Positions 17,011 through 28,648 of a DNA stretch of 64,000 nt are shown here, piece by piece. Position numbers and translations under genes: made by a program. Position 1 is the first letter of the stretch. Each line of letters starts with the position of its first letter. The DNA is taken from NCBI RefSeq assembly GCF_036173125.1, contig NZ_CP108054.1:4154001-4218000 (forward strand), in the 5' to 3' direction. Below the pieces are notes generated by a model. That model was given only the letters and a program-made list of their open reading frames with translations, had not been told where the DNA came from and searched no databases. Source of the DNA: Streptomyces sp. NBC_00286 (GTDB lineage Bacteria > Actinomycetota > Actinomycetes > Streptomycetales > Streptomycetaceae).

Positions 17011-17032
17011 CAGTTTTTCGACAGTTTTTCGA
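17011..17032. repeat. Two 11-nt direct repeats upstream of the encapsulin gene
   Basis: CAGTTTTTCGA occurs twice in tandem (17011-17021, 17022-17032), about 32-53 bp before the encapsulin start and within a relatively AT-rich gap of 156 bp (16980-17135). The position suits a regulator site or promoter element, so the shell gene may have its own promoter besides read-through from the synthase. Confidence 0.5.
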
Positions 17033-17135
17033 CGTGCTGAAAAAGCGTGACATTTGAAACCGGCGCTTTTCCATAACTCAAACGAGTGGGAATGAAATGC
17101 CACCGAACGGGCACCACCGAGCATTCCCCAGAGGA

Positions 17136-20376
<3,241 letters not shown>

Positions 20377-20479
20377 GGAGCCTCCGTAGAGCGGCAGGGT
20401 CGGTGGGGCTTGCGGTGGGGGCCTGGTCCGGTCGCTGCGTTTCAGCCTGTGGCGGTGGTGAGGGGGCGCGAACCGGGCC

Positions 20480-21229
20480 CTAACGGCCGCCGCCCCCGGA
20501 CGAGGAACGTGTGCGCAGGGCCGCCGCGGCCAGGACCGCCGGAGCGATGAGCAGCAGGGCCAGGGTCATCAACGGGGTCCCGTCGCGTGTCGCTCTGCGC
20601 GGCGGGGCTTGGTACGTCCGGTGCTTGACGGGTTGCGGGGCCGGCGCCGCCCGCTCCGGCTGTTTCGGCTTCTGGCTCGGCGTACCGGCCGCCTTCGAGG
20701 GGTGCGGCCGGGTCGGCACGGGAAGCGCGGTCTGCGGAGCCGCGGCCCTCGGTGGGGAGGGCGTGGGTGCCGGGAAGGTAGGAGTGGGGGCAGGTGGCGT
20801 AGGGGTGGGTGCCGGTGCGGTACGGGTGGGGGCAGGGGGGCTCGGAAGCGAGGGCTCAGGACGCGGAGTAGGTGGGGGCGTCGCGGGCGGCGTGGCGGGT
20901 GGCCTCTCGCACGGTCGCTTCCATACGAGGCTCAGCTGCGGATGGGGCGCCGTGCGCGCTGTCACGGCCACGTACGAGTGCGGGCAGGCGTCACACCCCA
21001 CGGTCAGGAGGGAGTGGCTGCCCTCGGTGTCAACGACGATCCCACGGCATCCAGGCGCGGGCCCCGCCGTCACTTCGACACGTACACCGTGGGACGGCGG
21101 GTTGTCCGTGTCGGCCGAATCCGCCCGCACCGCACCACCCGTGAGTGCAACCGAGCCCAGCACGACAACGGCGGCGATGCTCACTCGCGTCAGTCCCCCG
21201 CGGGCCGGCCTGATCCCCCACTCCGTCAT
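20480..21229 (-). CDS. Secreted, membrane-anchored Pro-rich protein of unknown function
   Basis: A 249-residue protein. Residues 12-35 form a signal peptide (VSIAAVVVLGSVALTGGAVRA). A compact domain of about 80 residues with four Cys follows (GCRGIVVDTEG..., VGCDACPHSYVAV). Next is a 110-residue Pro/Thr/Ala stalk, and then a C-terminal helix (LALLLIAPAVLAAAAL) with a basic tail. The layout is that of a surface protein held by a C-terminal membrane helix, with the stalk crossing the wall. ATG 21229 is chosen because it opens the signal peptide; longer in-frame starts add an unlikely leader. No homologue is recognised. Confidence 0.65.
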   Translation of the reverse strand: MTEWGIRPARGGLTRVSIAAVVVLGSVALTGGAVRADSADTDNPPSHGVRVEVTAGPAPGCRGIVVDTEGSHSLLTVGCDACPHSYVAVTARTAPHPQLSLVWKRPCERPPATPPATPPPTPRPEPSLPSPPAPTRTAPAPTPTPPAPTPTFPAPTPSPPRAAAPQTALPVPTRPHPSKAAGTPSQKPKQPERAAPAPQPVKHRTYQAPPRRATRDGTPLMTLALLLIAPAVLAAAALRTRSSSGGGGR

Positions 21230-21362
21230 GTCTTCAAGACTGTGCAGGCAGACCTGCGGGCAATCGGGATACGTCGCGCACCCCTCGGACGAGCCATGCC
21301 ACGACCTGCTGTGCGAATAGACAGGAGCGGGGTGCCTCCGGCGGTTGGGCGGGTGCGGGTGG

Positions 21363-21790
21363 GTTGTGGTTGCTCGCGCAGTTCCCCGCGCCCCTAGGTG
21401 GTTGGTGGGTGCGGGGCCGCGGGCCGGTGCGTCAGCCCGTCGCCAACAGGGCATACGGCCCCTTGCTTCCACAGGGTGCTGGTGTGCCCAGACCGAAGCT
21501 AAGCGACGGGCATACGACGCACCGGCCCACGTCCCCTCCCGCCGGAGGGAGGGTGCCGGTTTCGTCGTGGTGCGGGCTTTTCGGTTCGCTTGCTCTTCAG
21601 GGTGCGGGCAGTCGCAGGCTGTTTAGGGGCGCGGGGAACTGCGCGACCAGCCACAACGCACCCGCAGACGCGACACGAAGTGTCACCCACCACCCCCTGG
21701 CGGGGGGCCTGGGGCGGAGCCCCAGTTTCGGGAAGGGGCGGGGCTGGGGAACAGTGCGAAGCCACAACGCACCCGCAGCCGCGATACAAC
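21363..21790. repeat. Streptomyces-type intergenic repeats, inverted and direct copies
   Basis: Copy A (21363-21400, reversed) and copy B (21624-21657) share TAGGGGCGCGGGGAACTGCG and the CCACAAC that follows. They face each other across 220 bases. Copy B continues into GCCACAACGCACCCGCAG, repeated directly in copy C (21761-21778). Between B and C lies a GC-rich hairpin block around CTGGGGCGGAGCCCCAG. Elements of this kind are scattered through Streptomyces genomes. The whole stretch 21230-21993 holds no gene I can support. Confidence 0.75.
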
Positions 21791-21993
21791 ATGTCGCCCC
21801 CACCCCGGTAGGCACCCCACCCGGCAATCGGACGCTTACGAGCCCGTGACGTGCGAACGCGAACTGGATGCCGTTTGACGATTGACGTGGCACCATCAGG
21901 GTCGCCGGACACCCGCGAGTCCGTGTCCCCGGGCCCGCGGGGCGAAGAGGCGGAGCCGACGACTGGCAGCAGCAACTCCTGAAGGATGTGTCC

Positions 21994-22449
21994 ATGCGGC
22001 GGACCCTGAAGACGTCGGACCCTGTACGAGCCCGGTCCCTGCGCAGGGCGCTCATCGCGCTTCTGGTTGCCGCTGTTGCCACCGCCCTGGTGATCGGCGG
22101 CATTGCCGTGTCCAACGCGGTGAACCAGCCGGAGCTTCGGATACGCGGCATCCCCAGCAACGGCGTGCTGAACGCCGCCGCGCTTTCCAAGGGCACGCTC
22201 ACGGTGGACACCGAAGACACGGACGGCAGCGGCGACGACGCGTCGCTGAACAGTGAGGCGCTGCGCAATGTCGAGGTCAGGCTGAACGGCGAGATCGTTC
22301 CCACCCTCTGGGTCGGAAACCACCGGGTGCTCGATGTGGCGGCGTTGCGGGACGGGAACTACGAGCTGACGGTGACCACCGACCTGGGCCTGCTCTGGAG
22401 CGAGATCACTCTCAGTCGCCGCTTCGTCGTGGACACCACCAAGTCTTGA
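21994..22449 (+). CDS. Small membrane-anchored extracellular protein, unknown function
   Basis: A 151-residue protein. A basic N-terminus (MRRTLKTSDPVRARSLRRAL) is followed by one membrane helix (IALLVAAVATALVIGGIAV), then about 110 residues with a beta-rich pattern (VEVRLNGEIVPTLWVGNHRV, LDVAALRDGNYELTVTTDLG) that looks like a single Ig-like domain. AAGGA lies seven bases before ATG 21994; a GTG six bases earlier is too close to it. It stands alone and ends at a strong bidirectional hairpin. The function is unknown. Confidence 0.65.
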   Translation: MRRTLKTSDPVRARSLRRALIALLVAAVATALVIGGIAVSNAVNQPELRIRGIPSNGVLNAAALSKGTLTVDTEDTDGSGDDASLNSEALRNVEVRLNGEIVPTLWVGNHRVLDVAALRDGNYELTVTTDLGLLWSEITLSRRFVVDTTKS

Positions 22450-22495
22450 TCCCAAGGTCCCTCGTACGGAGTCCGACGGCCTTTCAGTGGCTGCC

Positions 22496-22523
22496 CGCAC
22501 GCCCGTTCCTCAACGGGCGTGCG
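22496..22523. terminator. Bidirectional terminator
   Basis: CGCACGCCCGTT-CCTC-AACGGGCGTGCG, a perfect 12-bp stem with a four-base loop, between the convergent genes ending at 22449 (plus) and 22526 (minus). Confidence 0.8.
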
Positions 22524-22525
22524 CG

Positions 22526-22687
22526 TCACTCCTCACCCGCCCCGTTCGACGTCGCGCAGGCGATGAGGAGTACACCCAGCACGACGTTCCATACGCTGAG
22601 CCAGGTCGGCATATCCAGGACGCGATGCCCTCCGATGCCCATCACAACGAGGTAGAACCCGGACATCCTCATGAAGTGCGGCGGCAC
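22526..22687 (-). CDS. Small hydrophobic membrane protein (53 residues)
   Basis: GTG 22687 follows a GAGGGGGG site by four bases. The frame encodes MPPHFMRMSGFYLVVMGIGG, a loop with a Trp and two hydrophobic helices (FYLVVMGIGG and WNVVLGVLLIACA), ending at a strong terminator. The composition is clearly that of a membrane protein. It follows the zinc-ribbon gene on the same strand 57 bp downstream and may be co-transcribed. No function is known. Confidence 0.5.
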   Translation of the reverse strand: MPPHFMRMSGFYLVVMGIGGHRVLDMPTWLSVWNVVLGVLLIACATSNGAGEE

Positions 22688-22744
22688 GCGGCCCCCCTCG
22701 TCGAGTCGAACGGATGACTGCGGAATCGGCGAAATCCGCGTATC

Positions 22745-22906
22745 TCAACGCGACATCGGGATGGCTATCGGGCCTCGACAGCTGTCGCACTTCGGCAGGT
22801 AGGGATTGTCGCTGGCTTCGAGTGCGCAGTTCGCGCAGAGCAACCGGCCGCATGCGGTGCAGATCAGGGCTATGCCATCAAGTGCGCCGTCATGACTGAC
22901 CGTCAC
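22745..22906 (-). CDS. Small zinc-ribbon protein (53 residues)
   Basis: The frame reads ...IALICTACGRLLCANCALEA, then SDNPYLPKCDSCRGPIAIPM. The Cys residues, in CxxC, CANC and CDSC, suggest one or two zinc sites as in rubredoxin- or B-box-like ribbons. GTG 22906 is the only usual start codon in the frame; a weak GAGAGG lies further upstream. The pair with the hydrophobic protein downstream recalls zinc-ribbon/membrane small-protein pairs. The function is unknown, and a longer protein with a non-standard start cannot be excluded. Confidence 0.5.
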   Translation of the reverse strand: MTVSHDGALDGIALICTACGRLLCANCALEASDNPYLPKCDSCRGPIAIPMSR

Positions 22907-23056
22907 GGACGACTGGGACTGAAGCCTCTCACCGTCGCCCTTTTCGGGTAAGGCACGGAAATCCCATGGATGTGTCGCTCAGTTGCAAGCGCCCCCACAC
23001 GAACCCGAACAAAATTACAGGCCTCTGGGACACGAGAGGCACGAGGTACGACTTCC

Positions 23057-24118
23057 ATGAACGAAACGACCACGACTCACGCGGCAACGGACGAGGCGGC
23101 CGGCGACCCGGCGGCGGATGTCGCAGGCCTGATGCAGATGATCGCCGGCGGCGCGATCCTCCAGACCCTGCACGCGGTTGCCGAACTCAACATCGCCGAC
23201 CACCTTGCCGACGGAGCTCGCACGGCGAAGGAGGTGGCCGAGCGCGAGGGCAGCCATGAGCGGTCCACGTTCCGTTTGATGCGTGCCGCCGCTTCGCTGG
23301 GAGTGCTCAGTTACGAAGGGTCGGGGCGCTTCGGCCTGACCGGGCGGGGCCAGATGCTGCGTACCGATGTGCCGGGCTCCCTGCGCTCCTTGGTGCTGAT
23401 CCAGGCCGGGGAGTCGCACTGGCAGCCCTGGAGCCTGTTCCCCGAGGCGGTGCGGCAGGGCACGAGCCAGGCGAAGAAGGCGCTGGGCGCGGACGTCTTC
23501 GACTACTACGCGCGGCCGGAGAAGGCCGACAAGGCCAAGCTGTTCGCCGATTCCATGCGGGACTTGGCCGGCATGGTGACCCAGGGCATCCTGGCCGAGG
23601 CCGACACAAAGGGCCTGTCCACGGCGATCGACGTCGGTGGCGGCGACGGACACCTCGTACTGGCGCTCATGGAGGCCGATCCCGCTCTGCAGGGCCAGGT
23701 ACTCGACCTGCCGCACGCCATCGAGGACGCGATCCAGCAGGCCGAACGGCGGGGCCTGTCCGACCGTTTCTCCGGTGTGCCGGGCGACTTCTTCGACGAA
23801 GTACGCAACGCGGATCTCTACCTCCTCAAGACCGTGCTCCACGACTGGGACGACGAGCGCTGTACGACGATCCTGCGCAACTGCCGTTCCGCGGCGGGCG
23901 AAGGCGGGCGCGCCCTGGTGGTGGAAATGCTCGTCGACCAGGAGATCGGCAAGCCCGACTTCGCCACCATCGCGGACGTGACGATGCTCTGCGTCACGGG
24001 CGGCATCGAACGAGACCTTGACGAATTCGACGCGCTCTTCGAGGCCACCTGCTGGCGCCGCGGCAAGACCTACCCCGTCGGCGGCGGCTACTTCGCCATG
24101 GAACTCGAGGCCATCTGA
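23057..24118 (+). CDS. SAM-dependent O-methyltransferase (acetylserotonin OMT-like)
   Basis: A 353-residue class I methyltransferase of the plant/polyketide O-methyltransferase family. An N-terminal winged-helix dimer domain (residues 25-110) is followed by the SAM motif AIDVGGGDGHLVLALM near 193-208, VPGDFFDEV, and the conserved KTVLHDWDDERC, whose His is the general base of the family. ATG 23057 is chosen over an upstream in-frame start because the domain begins there and GAGG precedes it. It is the first gene of an operon with the SDR (22 bp gap) and NTF2-like genes. It probably methylates a phenolic natural product; the substrate is unknown. Confidence 0.85.
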   Translation: MNETTTTHAATDEAAGDPAADVAGLMQMIAGGAILQTLHAVAELNIADHLADGARTAKEVAEREGSHERSTFRLMRAAASLGVLSYEGSGRFGLTGRGQMLRTDVPGSLRSLVLIQAGESHWQPWSLFPEAVRQGTSQAKKALGADVFDYYARPEKADKAKLFADSMRDLAGMVTQGILAEADTKGLSTAIDVGGGDGHLVLALMEADPALQGQVLDLPHAIEDAIQQAERRGLSDRFSGVPGDFFDEVRNADLYLLKTVLHDWDDERCTTILRNCRSAAGEGGRALVVEMLVDQEIGKPDFATIADVTMLCVTGGIERDLDEFDALFEATCWRRGKTYPVGGGYFAMELEAI

Positions 24119-24139
24119 CCAGCTGGTCAGGGGAATGCC

Positions 24140-24823
24140 ATGTCAACAATTCTCATTACCGGTGCCAATCGGGGTATTGGCTACGAAACGGCCCGTGCCC
24201 TCATCACCGAGGGCCACACCGTATGGCTGGGCTGCCGGGACGAGGCCCGAGGGGAGCGCGCCGCCGACGAGCTGGGCGGGCGATTCGTACGGCTCGACGT
24301 CACCGACGACGCCTCCGCCCAAGCTGCCGCCGCGACCGTCGGCCAACTCGACGTACTGGTCAACAACGCGGGCCTGCTGGAACCGCCGACGCACATCGGA
24401 AACCTCACGTCCGACCTCGTGCACCAGATTTTCGACACCAATGTCTTCGGTGCCGTACGCGTCACGACGGCCTTTCTGCCTCTCCTCTCGGAGTCGACGC
24501 GGCCGGCGGTCGTCAACGTGACCAGCAGCATTGGCTCGTTGGCCAAATCGGCCGATCCGGACGACGAATTCGCCGCCTACCCGCAGGATGTGTATCGCGC
24601 TTCCAAGGCGGCCCTCAATATGTTCACCGTCCAGTACGCCAAGGCATATCCGGCTATGCGGATCAATTGCGTAGACCCGGGTCTGACGGCGACCGACATG
24701 ATGGGCGGTCAGGTGGGCCAGCCGCCGGCCCAAGCGGCCGCGACCGTCGCCAAGGTTGCTCTCCTCGGCCCGGACGGCCCGACGGGACAGTTCCTCGGTG
24801 CCGACGGGGTCGTCCCGTGGTGA
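24140..24823 (+). CDS. SDR-family oxidoreductase
   Basis: A 227-residue short-chain dehydrogenase: TGANRGIGYETARAL cofactor motif at 7-21, LVNNAG at about 73, catalytic Ser in NVTSSIGSL and Tyr-x-x-x-Lys in VYRASKAALNM. It ends with the family tail VDPGLTATDM and TGQFLGADG. Carbonyl-reductase-like members of this type reduce ketones with NADPH. Its stop overlaps the start of the next gene, so the two are translated together. No RBS stronger than AGGGGAATGCC precedes ATG 24140. Confidence 0.85.
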   Translation: MSTILITGANRGIGYETARALITEGHTVWLGCRDEARGERAADELGGRFVRLDVTDDASAQAAAATVGQLDVLVNNAGLLEPPTHIGNLTSDLVHQIFDTNVFGAVRVTTAFLPLLSESTRPAVVNVTSSIGSLAKSADPDDEFAAYPQDVYRASKAALNMFTVQYAKAYPAMRINCVDPGLTATDMMGGQVGQPPAQAAATVAKVALLGPDGPTGQFLGADGVVPW

Positions 24824-25296
24824 CCTGGGACGCAAAGCCCAGCGGGGACGCGAAGCCCAGGGCGGCCCTCACCGAGACCATCGACCGCTTCGTCGACAGC
24901 TTCAACGTCCAGGACCTCGACCTCGCCATGTCCTTCTTCGCCGAGGACGCCGAGTACCGTCCCGGCGACGGCGCCGTCCACCGCGGACCCGCACAGATCC
25001 GTGCCGCGTTCGTGCCGATCTTCTCGGGGAAGTTCGGCCTGGTCACCTTCGACGAACACGACCGGCTCATCGACGAACAGCAGCGTCGCGCGGCCATCCG
25101 CTGGACCTGCCGTCTCGACCTGGCGCCCCAGCACACCTGCGGCACCAAGTCTGTGCTGCGCTGGGCCCTCCGCGCCCGCTACGGCAGCCGGATGCGCTGG
25201 GAAGGAACCGACATCTTCCACTTCGACGAGGAGCTGCGCATCACCGGCAAGTACACCTACGCGAGCTTCCGCCGCCCCATCATGCTCAAGGGCTGA
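24820..25296 (+). CDS. NTF2-like/SnoaL-type protein
   Basis: A 158-residue protein of the nuclear-transport-factor-2 fold: TIDRFVDSFNVQDLDLAMSF, FAEDAEYRPGDGAVHRGPAQ, then strands ending WEGTDIFHFDEELRITGKYT. Members act as polyketide cyclases, isomerases or hydratases or simply bind ligands. Two adjacent GTG codons (24817 and 24820) are possible; either overlaps the SDR stop by 4-7 bp. The operon ends in the hairpin at 25316. Placement with methyltransferases and an SDR suggests tailoring of a small molecule. Confidence 0.75.
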   Translation: MTWDAKPSGDAKPRAALTETIDRFVDSFNVQDLDLAMSFFAEDAEYRPGDGAVHRGPAQIRAAFVPIFSGKFGLVTFDEHDRLIDEQQRRAAIRWTCRLDLAPQHTCGTKSVLRWALRARYGSRMRWEGTDIFHFDEELRITGKYTYASFRRPIMLKG

Positions 25297-25315
25297 CCAC
25301 TGACCGTCTGGTGCT

Positions 25316-25351
25316 ACGTCAGCCAGGGCGCCCCCGCGCCCTGGCTGACGT
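25316..25351. terminator. Perfect bidirectional terminator
   Basis: ACGTCAGCCAGGGCGC, four C, then the exact complement: a 16-bp perfect stem between two convergent operons (stops at 25296 plus and 25356 minus). Confidence 0.9.
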
Positions 25352-25355
25352 CCGC

Positions 25356-26375
25356 TCAGGCGACCGTCGCCTCGATGATCGAGTACGGAGTCGACGTCGG
25401 TACGACCCTGTCGATGCCGACGCCGGCAGCGTTGAGCAGCGATTCGTACTCCGCCCGGTTCCGTTCCATCCCGGGCGCCATGCCGAGCATCGTGAGGTCG
25501 CTCATCTTGGCCAGATGCGGTTCACCGCCGTCCGGCACGACGGTCTCGATGACCAGCACCCGCGCTCCGGATCCGCCTGCCTTGGCCACCGACTGGAGCA
25601 GGCGCACAGCGGAGGCGTCGTCCCAGTCGTGAAGGATGGCACTGAGTACGTATACGTCCGCGGCGGGCACGCTGTCGAAGAAGTCACCGCCGACGACCTC
25701 GACCCGGCCGTCGAGCCCGCGGGCGGCGATGGTGGCCCGCGCCGCCTGCGTCACCGGCGGCAGGTCGAAGACGATCCCCCGGCGGTCGGGCAGGTCCTTG
25801 ATGAGTTCGACCAGAACGCTGCCGTCGGCTCCCCCGATGTCGGCGACCAGCTCACCGGCGGGCAGTGCGTAGTCGTCGAACATGCCGGTACGAAGGCCCT
25901 TGGTGACCGAGGCCATCGCATCGCTGAGCAACTGCGCCCGGTCCGGGTTCTCGGTCACCCAGTCGATGAAGGACTTCCCGAGGTGGTGGTTCGCGGCGGG
26001 CTCGCCCGTCTTGACCGTGTGGAGCAGATCGCCGAAGGGTGCGTAGTGGGTCTCCATCCACATGAGCGCCACCGCGTGCAGCGAGTCGTCGGCATTGCGG
26101 GACAGCGTCGCGCCGATAGGTGTCAGGGACACCTCGTCACCGTCGAGGAGAAACACCCCCATCGACGCGAGCGTGCGCAGCAGGCGGCGCAGGTGCTGGA
26201 CCTGCGCGCCGGATAGCTCCGCCAGTTCGCTCACCGTCAGCGGGCCGCCGGCCTCGTCCAGCATCGTCGGCAGGTCCAGCTTGGCCACGACGTAGACGGC
26301 CTGGGAGACCTGAAAGCCTCCCGCCATCTGCAACATGACATCTGTCGGCTTCGGTATCGGCATCGGCGGGTTCAT
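25356..26375 (-). CDS. SAM-dependent O-methyltransferase, second copy
   Basis: A 339-residue enzyme of the same family as the one at 23057, clearly diverged. N-terminal winged helix (LTVSELAELSGAQVQHLRRL), SAM motif VADIGGADGSVLVELI, VGGDFFDSV and SAILHDWDDASA with the catalytic His. GAGGAG lies ten bases before ATG 26375; an upstream ATG at 26399 would add only a basic leader. It faces the first methyltransferase operon. Two such genes with one SDR and an NTF2-like protein look like a compact tailoring cluster without a visible core synthase. Confidence 0.85.
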   Translation of the reverse strand: MNPPMPIPKPTDVMLQMAGGFQVSQAVYVVAKLDLPTMLDEAGGPLTVSELAELSGAQVQHLRRLLRTLASMGVFLLDGDEVSLTPIGATLSRNADDSLHAVALMWMETHYAPFGDLLHTVKTGEPAANHHLGKSFIDWVTENPDRAQLLSDAMASVTKGLRTGMFDDYALPAGELVADIGGADGSVLVELIKDLPDRRGIVFDLPPVTQAARATIAARGLDGRVEVVGGDFFDSVPAADVYVLSAILHDWDDASAVRLLQSVAKAGGSGARVLVIETVVPDGGEPHLAKMSDLTMLGMAPGMERNRAEYESLLNAAGVGIDRVVPTSTPYSIIEATVA

Positions 26376-26529
26376 CAGCGCTCTCCTCTTTGTCCTCATT
26401 TATGCGTAGCACCCGGAACCGCACTGGGTTTGCCACTCCCGGCGAAGCTTAGGAAGGCCGGCGCAGCACGACCTTGAACCACAGCGGCATCAGGACGGAA
26501 CATCCGCGCCACGAGACAACGTTGTCCAA

Positions 26530-26951
26530 GCGCATGGAGGTGGACGATGACCAACGCTGCACCGAAGACCGAGGGGTCGCGCGGGGCGTTCTTACTGGAC
26601 TCGACCCGCGCGGGCGCCGGGCCGCGCGGGTCGAGGCCTTACGGCGCGAGTGGGAGTCGCAGCTCGGCGCCGTCTTCCGGCTGCCGGCCTTGAGCCCGGA
26701 CTCGATCGGGGACTTCCGGGTCAAGGCCCGCGGCGCCAGGGTGCGCGACGCGGTGGTCGTCGATGTCCACGGCGCGTCAGGCGCTCGGGGAAACGCCATC
26801 CTCGGCAACGTCGAGGATCAGGTTCGGATGCGACGCACTCATCGCGGCAGACGGCGACGTCACGGAGTCACACGTGACCGCCGTGATCGGCAAGGGCGGC
26901 TGGGACGCCGCGGCGGGGGCGGCGGCGGCCCGGGAGTTCCTGGCCGTCTGA
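26530..26951 (+). pseudogene. Degenerate coding remnant, possibly AraC-type N-terminus
   Basis: Parts of the plus strand look coding: WESQLGAVFRLPALSPDSIG with DFRVKARGARVRDAVVVDVH resembles the sensor domain of AraC-like regulators, and in another frame CDALIAADGDVTESHVTAVI runs to a stop at 26951. No frame is open throughout and no helix-turn-helix remains. It fills the 595-base gap between the methyltransferase and hypothetical genes. Confidence 0.3.
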
Positions 26952-26970
26952 CCGCACCCCCGTGTCAATC

Positions 26971-27444
26971 TCAGTGCCAGTTCTCGGCGTCATACATGTA
27001 CACCACCAGAGCACGCCCCTCGGCGCGCGAGGCGGCGCGGGCCAACTCGGTTGCGGCGGCGTAGTCGTACGCGTCCTCGGCGGCCGTCATCTCGGTCGGC
27101 GACGTCAGGATCCGGTACCCGCAGACGCTGCGCTTCCAGTTGTCCAGGTACAGCGTCTCGCCGGCGGGCGTGTCCACCGGGTCGACGCGAGGGTCGCGAT
27201 GCAGCACCGGCCATTCCCGTACGAGGTCACCATGGCGGTGGATGGCCACCTTCTGGGCCATCCGGAGGATCTTGTAGCCCCACGGGACATACAGGTGCAG
27301 ATCACGGTGGCCGAACCAGGCGGGATCGGCGAACGCCGAGGTGGGCCGGTGGCCGCCGAAGAGGACGTACTGCGTCTCGGTGCGCTCGCTGTCGAAGGGA
27401 TCGAGACGGTCCGCCTCATCCGGCGGGTAGGGCCAGTAGTCCAT
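26971..27444 (-). CDS. Hypothetical protein
   Basis: A 157-residue soluble protein starting MDYWPYPPDEADRLDPFDSE and containing YVLFGGHRPTSAFADPAWFG and ETLYLDNWKRSVCGYRI. It is rich in aromatic residues with no motif I can assign. The last 40 residues are helical and Ala-rich. ATG 27444 is preceded by GGGAGC; a TTG at 27474 would add ten residues. It lies 49 bp downstream of the esterase gene on the same strand and may be co-transcribed with it. Confidence 0.55.
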   Translation of the reverse strand: MDYWPYPPDEADRLDPFDSERTETQYVLFGGHRPTSAFADPAWFGHRDLHLYVPWGYKILRMAQKVAIHRHGDLVREWPVLHRDPRVDPVDTPAGETLYLDNWKRSVCGYRILTSPTEMTAAEDAYDYAAATELARAASRAEGRALVVYMYDAENWH

Positions 27445-27493
27445 GCTCCCGATGCTGCCAGGCCCCACTGACAACGCCGGGCGCGTGACGGCG

Positions 27494-28387
27494 TCAGGCG
27501 CTGAGTGCGGTGCGCAGCGTGGACGCCATCAGCTCGATGGCCTCCTTGGCCTCGGGCACCGGACCGGTGTGGGTGAAGTAGTGGTCGACGCCCGTGAAGA
27601 CGCGGTGGGTGACCGTGACACCCGCGGCCTCCAGAGCCTTGGCGTACGCGTCGCCCTCGTCGCGCAGGCGGTCGTGCTCCGCGGTGATGACCAGGGCCGG
27701 CGGCAGACCGGCGAGGTCGTCGGCCAGCGCGGGCGAGACGAGGGGATCCGCGCGTTCGGCCGGGTCCGGGACGTAGGCGGCGGTGAAGATCCGTATGAGG
27801 TGGGGGTTGAGCAGCGGCTTGGCGATGGGGGACAGCTTGGTGGACGGGTCGGCGGCCTGGTCGAGCGGCGCGGAGTCGATGATCTGCAGCCGGGGAGTGA
27901 AGGTGCCGCGGTCCCGGGCCATGCGGCACACCCCGGCGGTGAGGTTGGCTCCGGCGCTGTGTCCGCCCACGGCGAGGCGCGAGCCGTCCCAGCCACCCGC
28001 GGTGCCGTTGTCGGCGACCCACGCGCAGACGTCGTACGCCTGCGTGAGGGGGGCGGGATACGGCCGCTGCGGGGCGACGTCGTAGTCCACGTTGATCACG
28101 ACGCAGCCGGCGGTGGCCGCGATGGAGCGGCACATGTGGTCGTCCTGCTCGGGGCGGCGCACGACGAAGCCGCCGCCGTGGAAGTTGACGTACACCGGGG
28201 CGGGGGTGGCGGTGGAGGCCGGCGGTCGGTACACCGTGCAATTCACCGGTCCGGCGCTCGTGGGCACCTGGAGGCCTTCGGTGCGCTTGGGGACGTCCGT
28301 GAAGCGCAGTTCCTCGTGTACGCGGGTCATCATGCCGCTGAGCAGCAACTGGATGCCTCTGGCCTGGACGTCGGTGCTGAAGGGCAT
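27494..28387 (-). CDS. Alpha/beta hydrolase, HSL-type esterase
   Basis: A 297-residue enzyme of the hormone-sensitive lipase family: oxyanion motif HGGGF at 70-74, nucleophile elbow GHSAG with Ser at about 144, Asp in AEHDRLRDEG and His in GVDHYFTH. It lacks a signal peptide and should hydrolyse short acyl esters in the cytoplasm. ATG 28387 is at the conserved start; an in-frame start 18 bases upstream is possible. Its upstream region (28388-28640) is AT-rich for this genome, with a GAAAC...GTTTC dyad at 28407-28429 that could be its operator. Confidence 0.85.
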   Translation of the reverse strand: MPFSTDVQARGIQLLLSGMMTRVHEELRFTDVPKRTEGLQVPTSAGPVNCTVYRPPASTATPAPVYVNFHGGGFVVRRPEQDDHMCRSIAATAGCVVINVDYDVAPQRPYPAPLTQAYDVCAWVADNGTAGGWDGSRLAVGGHSAGANLTAGVCRMARDRGTFTPRLQIIDSAPLDQAADPSTKLSPIAKPLLNPHLIRIFTAAYVPDPAERADPLVSPALADDLAGLPPALVITAEHDRLRDEGDAYAKALEAAGVTVTHRVFTGVDHYFTHTGPVPEAKEAIELMASTLRTALSA

Positions 28388-28521
28388 GGTCCAACCACCT
28401 ATCACTGAAACATTAAATTAACAGGTTTCCTGATGATGAACTCTCGACTCGCGTCGCGCAATGGGAGCGTCTTCCGCAGGACCGTTTGGGGTGTGAGGTA
28501 GCTCTCATTCGACCCCATTTA

Positions 28522-28538
28522 TTGAAAATGATTTTCAA
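28522..28538. promoter_or_regulatory. Zur/Fur-type box
   Basis: TTGAAAATGATTTTCAA is a perfect 17-bp odd palindrome with the TGAAAATGATTTTCA core typical of Zur boxes of Streptomyces and close to Fur boxes. It lies about 110 bp before the start of the salicylate synthase remnant. Metal-controlled expression of that gene is what one would expect in a siderophore or zincophore cluster. Confidence 0.7.
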
Positions 28539-28648
28539 ACCCCTAGAATTGCCACTCGAGTGCAGCCCCTCGTACGCGCCCGATCGATCCAGGTCCGGTC
28601 CTGTCCGAAAGCTGCCCATCGGGCAGGCCGCCGCACGAAGGAGTTGCA

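Noticed and set aside
26474..27064. A 196-codon plus-strand gene
   Set aside because: Frame quality changes along its length and it runs into the end of the opposite hypothetical gene; recorded only as a degenerate remnant.
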